Below, in pieces: positions 1 to 7,335 of a stretch of 11,401 nt of DNA. This stretch comes from an uncultured Flavobacteriales bacterium. Its GTDB lineage: Bacteria; Bacteroidota; Bacteroidia; Flavobacteriales_D; Crocinitomicaceae. The notes under the pieces were generated by a model. It saw only the letters and a list, made by a program, of their open reading frames with translations. It did not search any database and was not told the origin of the DNA. Numbering within the stretch: position 1 is the first letter of the stretch; each line of letters begins with the position of its first letter. The DNA is taken from NCBI GenBank assembly GCA_903899795.1, contig CAIUKX010000086.1, positions 1-11,401 on the forward strand, written 5' to 3'. Made by a program: the position numbers and the translations under genes.

Positions 1-220
1 AAACCATCCTACTACCTCTATAAAGATCGAACGATTTAGCTACTTTATAATATAACATTATAATTAAAGCATAAAAACACAAAACAACAGGTGAGGTGTA
101 AAACAATAACAACCAAAATGTACGTTTCAACTCAACTTCCGAACATTTTGGATACAAAAAAAAATAGAAAAATAGAAATCCTAAAAACCAACTTAAGAGC
201 AGTATGATTGTCTTTTTCAT
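1..220 (-). CDS. Small membrane protein, partial (3' end beyond left edge)
   Basis: An uninterrupted leftward reading frame starts at the ATG complementary to 218-220 and stays open for 73 codons to the window edge. The translation begins MKKTIILLLSWFLGFLFFYF and is strongly hydrophobic. It has one membrane segment at about residues 4-23 and a second at about 37-58 (around LLLFYTSPVVLCFYALIIML), followed by a basic, tyrosine-containing stretch (YYKVAKSFDLYRG). The first segment could be an uncleaved signal anchor. It lies 46 bp downstream of the O-antigen polymerase-like gene on the same strand, so co-transcription is likely and a role in the same envelope pathway is possible. I do not recognise the family. 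The open frame, the clean MKK start and the membrane-protein composition are seen directly; function is unknown. Confidence 0.6.
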   Translation of the reverse strand, partial: MKKTIILLLSWFLGFLFFYFFLYPKCSEVELKRTFWLLLFYTSPVVLCFYALIIMLYYKVAKSFDLYRGSRMV

Positions 221-266
221 AAATTCTAAGAAATTGAAAACTGGTTCCAAACTTATCAATTCAAAA

Positions 267-1814
267 TCACATAGCCCTCTTTTGGGTAATCGGATTCAGA
301 TAAAGTCCCACAAATAAAGAAAACAGACTTACACCTAATTGCGTTTCCAAAGTATCTTCAATGAAAAAAGTGACAATTGCAACTGCCATGAACATCAGTG
401 GAAATAATTCCCGATTTCTGATATTGAATTGGAAATAAGAAATCACAAATCCCAAGAAAATGATAATTCCGAGTACACCAAACGTTAACCAGACAGTAAT
501 ATAGGTATTGTGCGCTCTCAAACGGTTTTCAGGTTTAAGAATACTCTTGTCTTTTTTATACTGTTCATCAAATGCCATTTGAACATCGCCCGTACCTACT
601 CCAACTAACCAATTATTTTTTATGATTTCAGAACCAGTTTTCCAATATTCGATTCGTTGGAGAATGGAATGCCCGTTTGGATCTGAATTATTATGCATCT
701 GGTATTTTATACCATATAAACGAGCAATAATTCCCGTTTTCAATAACTCAACGCTCGCAATTCCGTGTTCGATGTTCTGAATGTCTTTCACGGTCAGTTT
801 TTGCATTCCAACAGCATCTTTACTGAGATTTTTGGAAGAAAGATACCGGATAATGGTCGCACGGATTACTTGACCGTTTTTATCAAATCCATCGTATGGT
901 ATCGAGGAACGCTTTTCCCATTCGGATTTTAATTCTACATCACAAACAGAAATAAAGGCCTGCTTGTTGTTCTCAATCGTTTTGTTGGAAAAATCATTCG
1001 TATAAGGGTTCCCCAATTTTGTTGTTTTGGGTAAAGCTGAAACATTGACCTTCTCTACCTCAATTGGCTTAAGAAAAATATACAATAAGTAAAAAGACAC
1101 TAACAAAAGTCCAAAGACAGTGAAAGAAACAACTTGCCGGTACTTATTAGCATAAAAAATCACGAAAACAAGCACCACCATAAGCAAGGAAACGGCACCG
1201 GATAATATTTGACTGTAGAAGGTGTACACTGAAAACCAGGTAAAAAGGACATACCAGATGACTTTGTTGAACGGAGAATAGTTGGAGGATATAAAATACA
1301 AACATAATCCTGCTCCCAGAGAAATCAATATTCCTATCCGGATATGTGATCCAAATAAGGACATTTGCCGTGCATCAACGTATTGTTTGTCGCCAAACCA
1401 GTGATTGTAATATCCGAAATTGATAAGGGTAGTTAGCAAAAGAGAAATCAGCAAGGCATACAAAATGTAATGAATATGAATTCTATCGGTAATCGGTCGT
1501 GCTGCCAAAGCCAAAGGAACTGCCAAAAGCGGAAGTTTAATCTTGATATCATGTAAGGCATATGCAAAATCACTAGTCCAAAACAATCCGATGATGTGCA
1601 AAAGACAGAAAGCCAATAACCACAAAAAGACCTTGTTTTTTTTAATGTTACTGTAGTAGGATTGAAAATCGGCTTCAAGAATTAAATTGGAGACTCCCCA
1701 AATGGCGCCAATAGACATCAGGACTTTATTAAGCGGTAGACCAAAAGCCAGAACACACATTCCCAATACTTGTAAAAAGGAATGTACTTTATATCCAAAA
1801 ATTCGATCTAACAT
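267..1814 (-). CDS. O-antigen polymerase/ligase family membrane protein (Wzy_C-like)
   Basis: A 515-residue polytopic inner-membrane protein resembling the Wzy/WaaL (O-antigen polymerase or ligase) superfamily, which transfers lipid-linked glycans on the periplasmic face. Hydrophobic segments occur throughout residues 12-45, 62-80, 93-105, 113-133, 156-176, 184-220 and 228-248. A long hydrophilic stretch follows (about 249-437), then further segments at 438-462, 470-487 and 493-508. Family-like features are SHIRIG (156-161), WLVGVGTG (402-409) and RAHNTYI with His435, a histidine conserved in many ligases, located before the next membrane helix. The large loop of nearly 190 residues is longer than I would expect for a minimal Wzy. 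The ATG at 1814 is the natural start, giving MLDRIFGYKV before the first helix. The gene lies 139 bp after the S41 protease gene and 46 bp before another membrane-protein gene. Polymerase and ligase cannot be told apart from sequence alone. Confidence 0.8.
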   Translation of the reverse strand: MLDRIFGYKVHSFLQVLGMCVLAFGLPLNKVLMSIGAIWGVSNLILEADFQSYYSNIKKNKVFLWLLAFCLLHIIGLFWTSDFAYALHDIKIKLPLLAVPLALAARPITDRIHIHYILYALLISLLLTTLINFGYYNHWFGDKQYVDARQMSLFGSHIRIGILISLGAGLCLYFISSNYSPFNKVIWYVLFTWFSVYTFYSQILSGAVSLLMVVLVFVIFYANKYRQVVSFTVFGLLLVSFYLLYIFLKPIEVEKVNVSALPKTTKLGNPYTNDFSNKTIENNKQAFISVCDVELKSEWEKRSSIPYDGFDKNGQVIRATIIRYLSSKNLSKDAVGMQKLTVKDIQNIEHGIASVELLKTGIIARLYGIKYQMHNNSDPNGHSILQRIEYWKTGSEIIKNNWLVGVGTGDVQMAFDEQYKKDKSILKPENRLRAHNTYITVWLTFGVLGIIIFLGFVISYFQFNIRNRELFPLMFMAVAIVTFFIEDTLETQLGVSLFSLFVGLYLNPITQKRAM

Positions 1815-1854
1815 ATGATTTTATAGCAGTAATCTAAATATTTATTTTTGAAGA

Positions 1855-1895
1855 ATCCTACGCTTCCCCCTTCGGAGGGGGACTAAGGGGAGGAT
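1855..1895. repeat. GC-rich hairpin, REP-like intergenic palindrome
   Basis: In otherwise AT-rich spacer, CCCCC (1866-1870) pairs with GGGGG (1877-1881) around TTCGGA. The stem can be read as six pairs closed by TCGG, or as a C(UUCG)G tetraloop with one bulged A. A second G-run (1887-1890) follows. An outer 5-bp pairing, ATCCT (1855-1859) with AGGAT (1891-1895), brackets the whole element. It lies between the stop of the protease gene and the start of the polymerase gene. It has no adjacent T-tract on either strand, so it is not a classic terminator. Composition and nested symmetry suggest a dispersed REP-like palindrome of the kind seen in many bacterial genomes, but copy number cannot be judged from one window. 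Confidence 0.5.
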
Positions 1896-1953
1896 AATTC
1901 AGATTTGAATCGGATAAAATCACCCTTCAAAGAATGAATAAAGATACCAACGC

Positions 1954-3603
1954 TTATTTTCCTAAAATAGTATTGTACTGCTTGAGATTATTTAACGTTT
2001 CCAATGCTTTTTCGATATAAACGTCAGTTCTGAAAGAATCCTCCGCTCTACCGTCCTGGAAATAATAGCGTGAAACGATCTCATTTTCAAGTAAAGTTTT
2101 GATTTCCTCTTTGAATTTTTCCAAATCTCTTTCCTTAGAAGGAACAACTTTTGCCAAAAGTGCATCGTATTCTGCTTTGGAATCTTCGTAATAACCTTCT
2201 TCTTCAGCCACCTTTTTCATTTTTTCCAATACTTCTTCCGAGGCCGTTGAATAAGTGAATTTTTCAGCCAGAACATATTTCTTAAAATCATCATATTGAG
2301 CATCAGAAAGTTTAAATTTTCCTGCTGCTTCAATCGTTGGATTATTCAATTTGAACTTGGTCGCGTAATTGAAAATGAGATTACTAGTGAAAACCGTAGT
2401 TGTCAAACGGCTGAATTCTTTCTCTGTCACCTTCACATCGGGAATAATTCCTCTTCCGTCAATTACATCTCTACCCGTTGTGGTTTTGAATTTCTTCAAA
2501 AGTGAATCTGAAATTTCCTTTGGTTTTTCACCTTCTTTGTGATCGTAATACTCCAAACGCTGAACACATCTTCCAGAAGGAGTGTAGTATTTAGCAATAG
2601 TCAATTTCATTTTTGAACCGTATTTCAAGTCATATGTTCTTTGAACCAACCCTTTTCCATACGATGTAATTCCAACAATTACTGCACGATCCAAATCCTG
2701 TAAACTTCCGGAAACAATCTCACTCGCTGAAGCAGAACCATCATCAATCAAAACTACAATCGGAATGGATAAATCCATCGGCTCTTCCATCGTTGTATAA
2801 TTACGATTTTCTTCAGCTACACGCCCTTTTGTCGTTACAACCGATTGTCCTTTTTTTACAAACATGTTTACAATTTTCACCGCTTCGATCAAGAGTCCAC
2901 CACCATTTCCTCGTAAATCCAAAACCAATTCTTTCATTCCTTTTGATTTCAATTCTGTGAAAGCTGTTTTCACATCCGATGCTGCAGTTTGAGTGAAACT
3001 ATTCAATTTGATGTATCCGATCTTTTCATTCAGCATTCCGGAATAAGGAACATCTGGAAGTTTGATCTCATCCCGTGTAACGGAAATTGTTTTCACACCT
3101 TCACCTTCTCTATCCACTTCAATTTTGATGGTCGAACCTTTAGGTCCTTTCAATGAACTGGATACCTCATCAGAATCTTTTTTTACCATGCTTTTATTAT
3201 CAATGGAAAGAATTTTATCTCCGGCAAGCAATCCTGCTTTTTGAGCCGGGCTCCCTTCATACGGTTCAGCAATAAAGGTATAATCCCCTACTTTTCGGAT
3301 CAAAGCCCCGATGCCACCGTATTGGCCGGTTGTCATCATCTTGTAATCCTCCATGTTTGCCTCATGATAGTAAACGGTATAAGGATCCAATTCTTTCAAC
3401 ATTGCATCGATACCGACTTTAGACAAATGTCCGACCTGTGGTTCATCCACATAGTATTTTTCCAGATTTTCGAAAATCAAATCTGTGATCTCCATGTTTT
3501 TGACCAACTCGAAACCATTGGATTGGCCATAAGTGGTGTAGGAAAAAAGAGTTACAAAGGTGAAAAGAATCACTTTGTTAAGACCGGATTTTTGCTGTAT
3601 CAT
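1954..3603 (-). CDS. S41 family C-terminal processing protease (CtpA/Prc-like)
   Basis: A 549-residue exported serine protease that would cleave proteins from their C-terminus in the periplasm or at the envelope. The start complementary to 3601-3603 is chosen over an in-frame ATG at 3666. It gives a textbook signal peptide, with basic MIQQKSGLNK, then VILFTFVTLFSYTTYG and cleavage before QSNG, whereas the longer form would bury the signal behind 21 polar residues. A PDZ domain covers about residues 95-165 (GGIGALI, SPAQKAGLLAGDKILSI). The S41 core covers about 192-347, with LVLDLRGNGGG, then DDGSASASEI carrying the predicted nucleophile Ser292, and SYGKGLVQ carrying Lys317 and Gln321, matching the Ser/Lys/Gln arrangement of E. 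coli Prc. The C-terminal 200 residues are charged and helical in character. It overlaps the 3' end of rnpA by 26 bp, so translational coupling is likely. Confidence 0.9.
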   Translation of the reverse strand: MIQQKSGLNKVILFTFVTLFSYTTYGQSNGFELVKNMEITDLIFENLEKYYVDEPQVGHLSKVGIDAMLKELDPYTVYYHEANMEDYKMMTTGQYGGIGALIRKVGDYTFIAEPYEGSPAQKAGLLAGDKILSIDNKSMVKKDSDEVSSSLKGPKGSTIKIEVDREGEGVKTISVTRDEIKLPDVPYSGMLNEKIGYIKLNSFTQTAASDVKTAFTELKSKGMKELVLDLRGNGGGLLIEAVKIVNMFVKKGQSVVTTKGRVAEENRNYTTMEEPMDLSIPIVVLIDDGSASASEIVSGSLQDLDRAVIVGITSYGKGLVQRTYDLKYGSKMKLTIAKYYTPSGRCVQRLEYYDHKEGEKPKEISDSLLKKFKTTTGRDVIDGRGIIPDVKVTEKEFSRLTTTVFTSNLIFNYATKFKLNNPTIEAAGKFKLSDAQYDDFKKYVLAEKFTYSTASEEVLEKMKKVAEEEGYYEDSKAEYDALLAKVVPSKERDLEKFKEEIKTLLENEIVSRYYFQDGRAEDSFRTDVYIEKALETLNNLKQYNTILGK

Positions 3604-3985
3604 TGTTTTCAAATTGTTTAACCAGTTGTTTAAAAAGCTGTTCTGTTTTTTTGAGCAGTACTTCATAGGGCAATTCTTCCCTAGCAGTATAGATCATAAA
3701 CAGAACAAAATGTTTGCCATTGTTTTCAATAAACGTTTCCAAAATTAATTTATTCTTTCGAATAGTTTCACGGGTCAATCTTTTTACCCGATTTCGATCG
3801 TGTGCTTTTTTGAAATTTCTTTTCGGAGCAGAGATCGTTACCTGAAATGGAGCCTCCAGTTTTTCTTCGATTTCCATGAAATGAAGTACATACGGATATT
3901 GCTTGACAATCCCGCCGGTTTTAAAAACGGAGTCCATCAATTTCTGGCGACAAAGCTTGTATTTTTTCCCGAAAGTTTGATCCAT
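3578..3985 (-). CDS. rnpA: Ribonuclease P protein component
   Basis: A 135-residue basic protein that binds the RNase P RNA and helps it mature the 5' ends of tRNAs in the cytoplasm. The family signature is clear at residues 55-72: KRNFKKAHDRNRVKRLTRE, including the RNR motif at 64-66. The N-terminal GKKYKLCRQKLMDSVFKTG (6-24) and PYVLHF also match the usual RnpA fold. Met17 would remove part of the conserved N-terminus, so the ATG at 3985 is preferred. It is not next to rpmH or dnaA, the classical setting. Instead it heads a unit with an S41 protease, whose start lies inside its 3' end. A perfect TATATTTG box ends only five bases before the start, implying a leaderless or nearly leaderless message. 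Confidence 0.95.
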   Translation of the reverse strand: MDQTFGKKYKLCRQKLMDSVFKTGGIVKQYPYVLHFMEIEEKLEAPFQVTISAPKRNFKKAHDRNRVKRLTRETIRKNKLILETFIENNGKHFVLFMIYTAREELPYEVLLKKTEQLFKQLVKQFENNDTAKIRS

Positions 3986-3989
3986 TGGA

Positions 3990-3997
3990 CAAATATA
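3990..3997 (-). promoter_or_regulatory. Bacteroidota -7 promoter element for rnpA
   Basis: Read leftward, this is TATATTTG, a perfect match to the Bacteroidota sigma-A -7 consensus TAnnTTTG. Its last base is five nucleotides before the A of the rnpA ATG, placing transcription initiation at or next to the start codon. No good TTG -33 element is visible at the expected distance; the sequence there reads GCTGTC. The perfect -7 match and its position are direct observations; use as a promoter is inferred. Confidence 0.5.
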
Positions 3998-4236
3998 GTG
4001 GTTTTTCAGCTTTTGACAGCAGCTTATAAAAATGCGTAATAATCCAAAGAAAATGGGAGAATTAGCGTGTAAATTTCAACTACTTATTTATGAACTAGAC
4101 AGTAAACGTAGGGTTTGTCTACTCTATTGCAAAACAATGTATATTCTTCAGTTATAAATGAGGTGAAAGCTATTTCTTTGAATCAGCACTCTATAATGAG
4201 TAATAGTTTAATAGTTAGTTGTAGTAGGTAACAGAT

Positions 4237-4267
4237 TGAGGTTGTTGTAATGAGGCAACCTCATTTT
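4237..4267 (+). terminator. Hairpin with short T-run and an alternative overlapping stem
   Basis: TGAGGTTG (4237-4244) pairs perfectly with CAACCTCA (4256-4263), and TTTT follows at 4264-4267. A competing stem, ATGAGG (4250-4255) with CCTCAT (4259-4264), shares the 3' arm, so the two folds exclude each other. The T-run is short and no gene lies upstream on this strand. It could end a short transcript or control read-through into the kinase gene. Weakly supported as a terminator. Confidence 0.35.
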
Positions 4268-4364
4268 GCTTATATTCAACTAATACTATTTTGATATTAA
4301 ATAATTTGACTTCCCTGCAAGCTTGTTTTTCAGGAAAAACTTAGGTTCTGAGGTTCAAAATACG

Positions 4365-4372
4365 TATTTTCG
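4365..4372 (+). promoter_or_regulatory. Possible -7 element of the histidine kinase gene
   Basis: TATTTTCG differs from TAnnTTTG at one position and lies 26 bp before the kinase ATG, a sensible leader distance. The -33 region about 20 bp upstream reads TTAGG, a poor match to TTG. Tentative. Confidence 0.3.
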
Positions 4373-4398
4373 TTGGAGACTCAAACAGTTTTATTTCA

Positions 4399-5505
4399 AT
4401 GCCAGACATAATTATTCAAGAATATGAAAATGATTTGAATACTTTGACCGAAAGAGAATCATTCATCTTTAAATTCATTTTTGGAAAACAGTGGAAATAC
4501 CGAATCCAACGGTATTTGCTATTTTGGCTTACAGTCTATTTTACCGAATTATTACACACCGTTGTAGATGATTTTGGAACCCCCTCTTATTGGGCAAAAT
4601 TTATCAGCTGTATCTTCTTGCATGCAGTAATTCTTGTGCCCTTGAATCTCTATTACCTGATGCCTAATTTTTTATATCGGAAAAGGTATTTTCTTTATGT
4701 TTTAATCAGTTTATTTCAAGAACTATTTTACACAATATACACCTGGTACATTTTCATGGATCGGTATGATACATTCGAAATGAATGGATTTTGGTATTAC
4801 ACACTTGGGTTTGTTATTCAAAATAGTTTGATTTTGGGAATGGCTGTCGGAATTAAATTATTCAAATACTGGTACGCAAGTGATCTCCGTATCAAACGAA
4901 TCGCAAAAGAAAAATTGATGGCGGAATTACAATATCTCAAAAATCAAATCAATCCCCATTTTTTATTTAATTCATTGAACAATATTTTAGTAATGCACAA
5001 AACAAATCACCCTGAAACTGAAAATAGTATCATCGGCTTATCGGATTTGTTAAAGTATCAGTTGTATGATTGTTCAAATGAAAGTTTACCACTGAAGAAA
5101 GAAATCGAATACATCGAAAATTTTATTCATTTGGAAAAAATCCGAAAAACAGATTTAGATTTTAAATTCTCCATTATTTCGGAAGAAAATGGAATTGGCA
5201 AAAGTATCGAGCCACTACTATTTAGTACTTTCATTGAAAATGCATTCAAACACGTGCGAAAAAATGAAACTGCTTATTTTCTCTACATCACTTTGGAAAT
5301 ACACCCGGCATCTATTCATTTTACCGTTGTGAATTCAAAACGAAAACATTATGTTTCGTCGAAAATTGGGGGAATTGGAATTGAAAATGTAAAAAAACGA
5401 CTGAATTTGGTTTACAAAGATCGGTATGACCTAGAAATTTCAAACCTTGAAGAAGAATACAAAACGGAATTAACCATCTTTTTCAAAGAGATAAATACAA
5501 ATTAA
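4399..5505 (+). CDS. LytS/YesM-type sensor histidine kinase
   Basis: A 368-residue inner-membrane sensor kinase that should autophosphorylate on histidine and pass the phosphate to the regulator encoded next to it. Four membrane helices are visible at about residues 38-56, 65-88, 97-119 and 131-156, with almost no periplasmic domain, so the signal is probably sensed within or at the membrane. A cytoplasmic linker leads to the His_kinase (PF06580) dimerisation motif LKNQINPHFLFNSLNNI with phospho-acceptor His187. The ATPase region has the N-box FIENAFKH (278-285, with Asn281) and the G-box GGIGIENVKKRL (from 324). Length and order are typical of Bacteroidota LytS-like kinases. The response regulator starts 12 bp downstream, so the two form an operon. 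The signal is unknown. Confidence 0.92.
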   Translation: MPDIIIQEYENDLNTLTERESFIFKFIFGKQWKYRIQRYLLFWLTVYFTELLHTVVDDFGTPSYWAKFISCIFLHAVILVPLNLYYLMPNFLYRKRYFLYVLISLFQELFYTIYTWYIFMDRYDTFEMNGFWYYTLGFVIQNSLILGMAVGIKLFKYWYASDLRIKRIAKEKLMAELQYLKNQINPHFLFNSLNNILVMHKTNHPETENSIIGLSDLLKYQLYDCSNESLPLKKEIEYIENFIHLEKIRKTDLDFKFSIISEENGIGKSIEPLLFSTFIENAFKHVRKNETAYFLYITLEIHPASIHFTVVNSKRKHYVSSKIGGIGIENVKKRLNLVYKDRYDLEISNLEEEYKTELTIFFKEINTN

Positions 5506-5517
5506 TACTGCCTGTTT

Positions 5518-6243
5518 ATGAAGTGTATAGTGATTGATGATGAGCCTTTGGCTATCGAGGGGATGAAAATGAACATTGAAAAAATCGATTTTTTAGAATT
5601 AATCGGAACCTTTACCAATGCCTTGGATGCCAATACTTTTTTACAGAAGAATGAGGTCGATCTGATGTTTATAGATATCGAAATGCCTGATATCACAGGC
5701 CTGGAATTTATTGCCAATTTACCTAAAAAACCATTAACGATTATGGCAACTGCGTACTCTCAGTATGCAATGGAAGGTTTCGATTTGGGTGTCGTCGATT
5801 ATATTACCAAACCGATCGTATTTGCTCGCTTTTTAAAGGCAGTGAACCGTGCAAAAGAAGCATTTGAATTGGAAAAGGGACAATCGTTTCTACTACAGCA
5901 AAACCAAACGAATGACTATTTTTATGTCCGTTCCAACTGGAAGCATGTTAAAATCAAATACGATGATGTGAAATACATCAAAGGTTTGAAAGATTATGTA
6001 ATCATATATCTTGAAAAAGAGCACATCATGACTGCTGTCAATTTGAAAACACTTCTTTTACAATTGCCCTCATCGAACTTCTTCAGAATCAACAAATCAT
6101 TTATTGTAAACATCAACTTCATCGATTCAGTATATCAGGATTTGATCATGGTCGGAGAAGAGGAATTAGTACTAAGCTCTGTTTACAAAGATGATTTCTA
6201 CGAAAACTGTGTTACCAAATTGATCAAATGTTACTTAAAGTAA
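5518..6243 (+). CDS. LytTR-family response regulator (LytR/AlgR type)
   Basis: A 241-residue DNA-binding response regulator, the evident partner of the kinase just upstream. The receiver domain (about 1-118) has the acidic pair Asp7-Asp8, phospho-acceptor Asp53 in FIDIEMPD, Thr78 in MATAYS and Lys98 in YITKPI, so every residue needed for phosphorylation is present. The LytTR DNA-binding domain follows (about 138-241), with FYVRSNWKHVKI, VKYIKGLKDYVII and FFRINKSFIVN, the typical core pattern. Such regulators bind pairs of short direct repeats. The targets are not evident, although the repeats at 4201-4216 upstream of the operon could be an autoregulatory site. It is the last gene of its operon and converges on the secreted-protein pseudogene. 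Confidence 0.93.
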   Translation: MKCIVIDDEPLAIEGMKMNIEKIDFLELIGTFTNALDANTFLQKNEVDLMFIDIEMPDITGLEFIANLPKKPLTIMATAYSQYAMEGFDLGVVDYITKPIVFARFLKAVNRAKEAFELEKGQSFLLQQNQTNDYFYVRSNWKHVKIKYDDVKYIKGLKDYVIIYLEKEHIMTAVNLKTLLLQLPSSNFFRINKSFIVNINFIDSVYQDLIMVGEEELVLSSVYKDDFYENCVTKLIKCYLK

Positions 6244-6331
6244 AAATGTATTTTAACGAAACATTTTCACTGATGTCCCATCAGAATATTGAATAATGAC
6301 CATCCCGTGATATGGCTGAAACCCCAAATAC

Positions 6332-6359
6332 AAAAAAGGTGACAGAATTCTCCATCACC
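6332..6359 (-). terminator. Intrinsic terminator downstream of the T9SS-cargo pseudogene
   Basis: Read leftward, GGTGA (6359-6355) pairs with TCACC (6342-6338) around a 12-nt loop and is followed at once by six T residues (6337-6332). It lies about 40 bp beyond the stop codon at 6401. The stem is short at five pairs, but the adjacent T-tract makes it a credible terminator for the leftward gene. No obvious separate terminator for the regulator gene was seen in 6244-6331. Confidence 0.55.
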
Positions 6360-6400
6360 CTCCGATCTTTCTCACCAATAAGAAAAACCTATACAGCGTC

Positions 6401-7284
6401 TTAAACTTTAACAAATTTGATTTGCTGTATTTTATCTTCACTGCAAATTTTCAAAATATAATTTCCCTTTTGCAGGTAATCAATATTCGTATTCCAATCA
6501 CATTTTTCAACTTTTTCAGAAACTACCGTCTTTCCATCCATAGAAATAATTTCAACGTTCATGATGTTTTCCTCAGAATGTACATTGATTTCATTTACGC
6601 AGGGATTTGGAAACACACTAAATGCCTGAACCTGTTTTTCAGTAATTCCCGCTGAACTTCCATGCATCAGTTGAACATCATCAACCCATAAAGTTGTACC
6701 ATCCGTTAAAGTGGGAACACCAAATTGATCCTGATACGAAGACATTCCGAAAATCACAAATTTATTCGGTGTACCTATTTCAATTCCATCACCTGGGGTT
6801 GGATCCTGTAAACCCGAAAAGGTATGTTGCGTCCACGAATTTGTGGTTGAAGTAATCGCAAAATTAGCTGTCCAAAGCATATGGTCATCAGAAATTCCAG
6901 CTGCTAAAGTGTCAAATACATTGACGGTAACCATTCCGTTATCTGAACCCATTTGAAGATATTTATACCAAAATGAAATCTGTACATTTTGAGGATCGGT
7001 GATTGTTCCGGTTAATTCCTGATAAACCAATCCGGATGCTTGTCCTATTAGCGCATCAGAAGAAAGAGTTCTTACTTTTACTGCTTGAGTACCTCCATGT
7101 ACATTCGTGTTTTCAGGTGACATGTATACACCAGCCCAACCCTGTGTAATGTATGTATCCGCAACAAAGGGAAACAGAGAAAATTGTGCTTAAAATTCCC
7201 ATCTGTAAGAATTTGTGCTTGAAGGTTGTTTGAACTGATTGCTCCTATGGCAATCATTACTCCGGTTAAAAATCTTTTTTTCAT
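6401..7284 (-). pseudogene. Secreted protein with T9SS type A sorting domain, frameshifted
   Basis: The 5' part, from the ATG complementary to 7282-7284, encodes a clear signal peptide (MKKRFLTGVMIAIGAISS, ending LQAQ) and then ILTDGNF. After that the frame runs into unrelated sequence ending near 7078. The frame shifted by one base, open from about 7190 to 6401, continues PFVADTYITQGWAGVYMSPE. Adding one G before the AA at 7191-7190 restores DGNFEAQFSLFPFVAD, a typical NGxFE opening of secreted Bacteroidota proteins, giving about 294 residues. The middle resembles a beta-sandwich carbohydrate-binding-like module (ISFWYKYL, TLWVDDVQL). The last 75 or so residues are a T9SS type A C-terminal sorting domain (SVFPNP, VEIISMDGKTV, LQKGNYILKI, IKFVKV). 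The lesion may be a real mutation or a sequencing error. The 7284 start is preferred to 7353 because it begins the signal peptide. Confidence 0.8.
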
Positions 7285-7335
7285 CGTGCTGTATTTATTA
7301 ATGATAAATCCTGATTCACTCGTTGAATCACGATG
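7282..7335 (-). promoter_or_regulatory. Possible 5' leader structure covering the start codon
   Basis: In the leader of the T9SS-cargo gene, CATCGTG (7335-7329, leftward) can pair with CACGATG (7288-7282), whose last three bases are the start codon. Between them lies a perfect hairpin, TGATTCA/TGAATCA with a 5-nt loop (7312-7330), overlapping the outer arm by two bases. Together they would form a structure enclosing the start codon. The complementarity is seen directly; a regulatory role is inferred. Confidence 0.35.

Larger units (their letters stand above)
3998..4398. other. Divergent intergenic region between rnpA and histidine kinase gene
   Basis: This spacer holds no convincing protein gene. 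Near rnpA it carries leftward promoter sequence. Further in is a perfect tandem 8-bp repeat, TAATAGTT at 4201-4208 and 4209-4216, followed by AGTTG. Next is the hairpin at 4237-4264, and then the presumed promoter of the kinase gene. A 41-codon rightward open frame (4032-4157) exists but has no recognisable features. I see no tRNA or known RNA family. Confidence 0.55.

Noticed and set aside
3604..3666. An upstream in-frame ATG for the S41 protease, adding 21 residues
   Set aside because: It would place a polar stretch in front of a well-formed signal peptide and lengthen the overlap with rnpA, so the start at 3603 fits better.
4032..4157. A 41-codon rightward open frame starting MRNNPKKMGELA in the gap upstream of the kinase gene
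   Set aside because: It is short, has no recognisable motif, signal or membrane segment and no visible promoter, and an open frame of this size is expected by chance. It is not the ribosomal protein L34 gene often found beside rnpA.
6246..6348. A leftward open stretch ending HGMVIIQYSDGTSVKMFR, just beyond the stop of the T9SS-cargo gene
   Set aside because: It reads like protein but is only 33 codons long, is preceded at once by a stop and overlaps the terminator hairpin. There is no evidence that it is a gene remnant.
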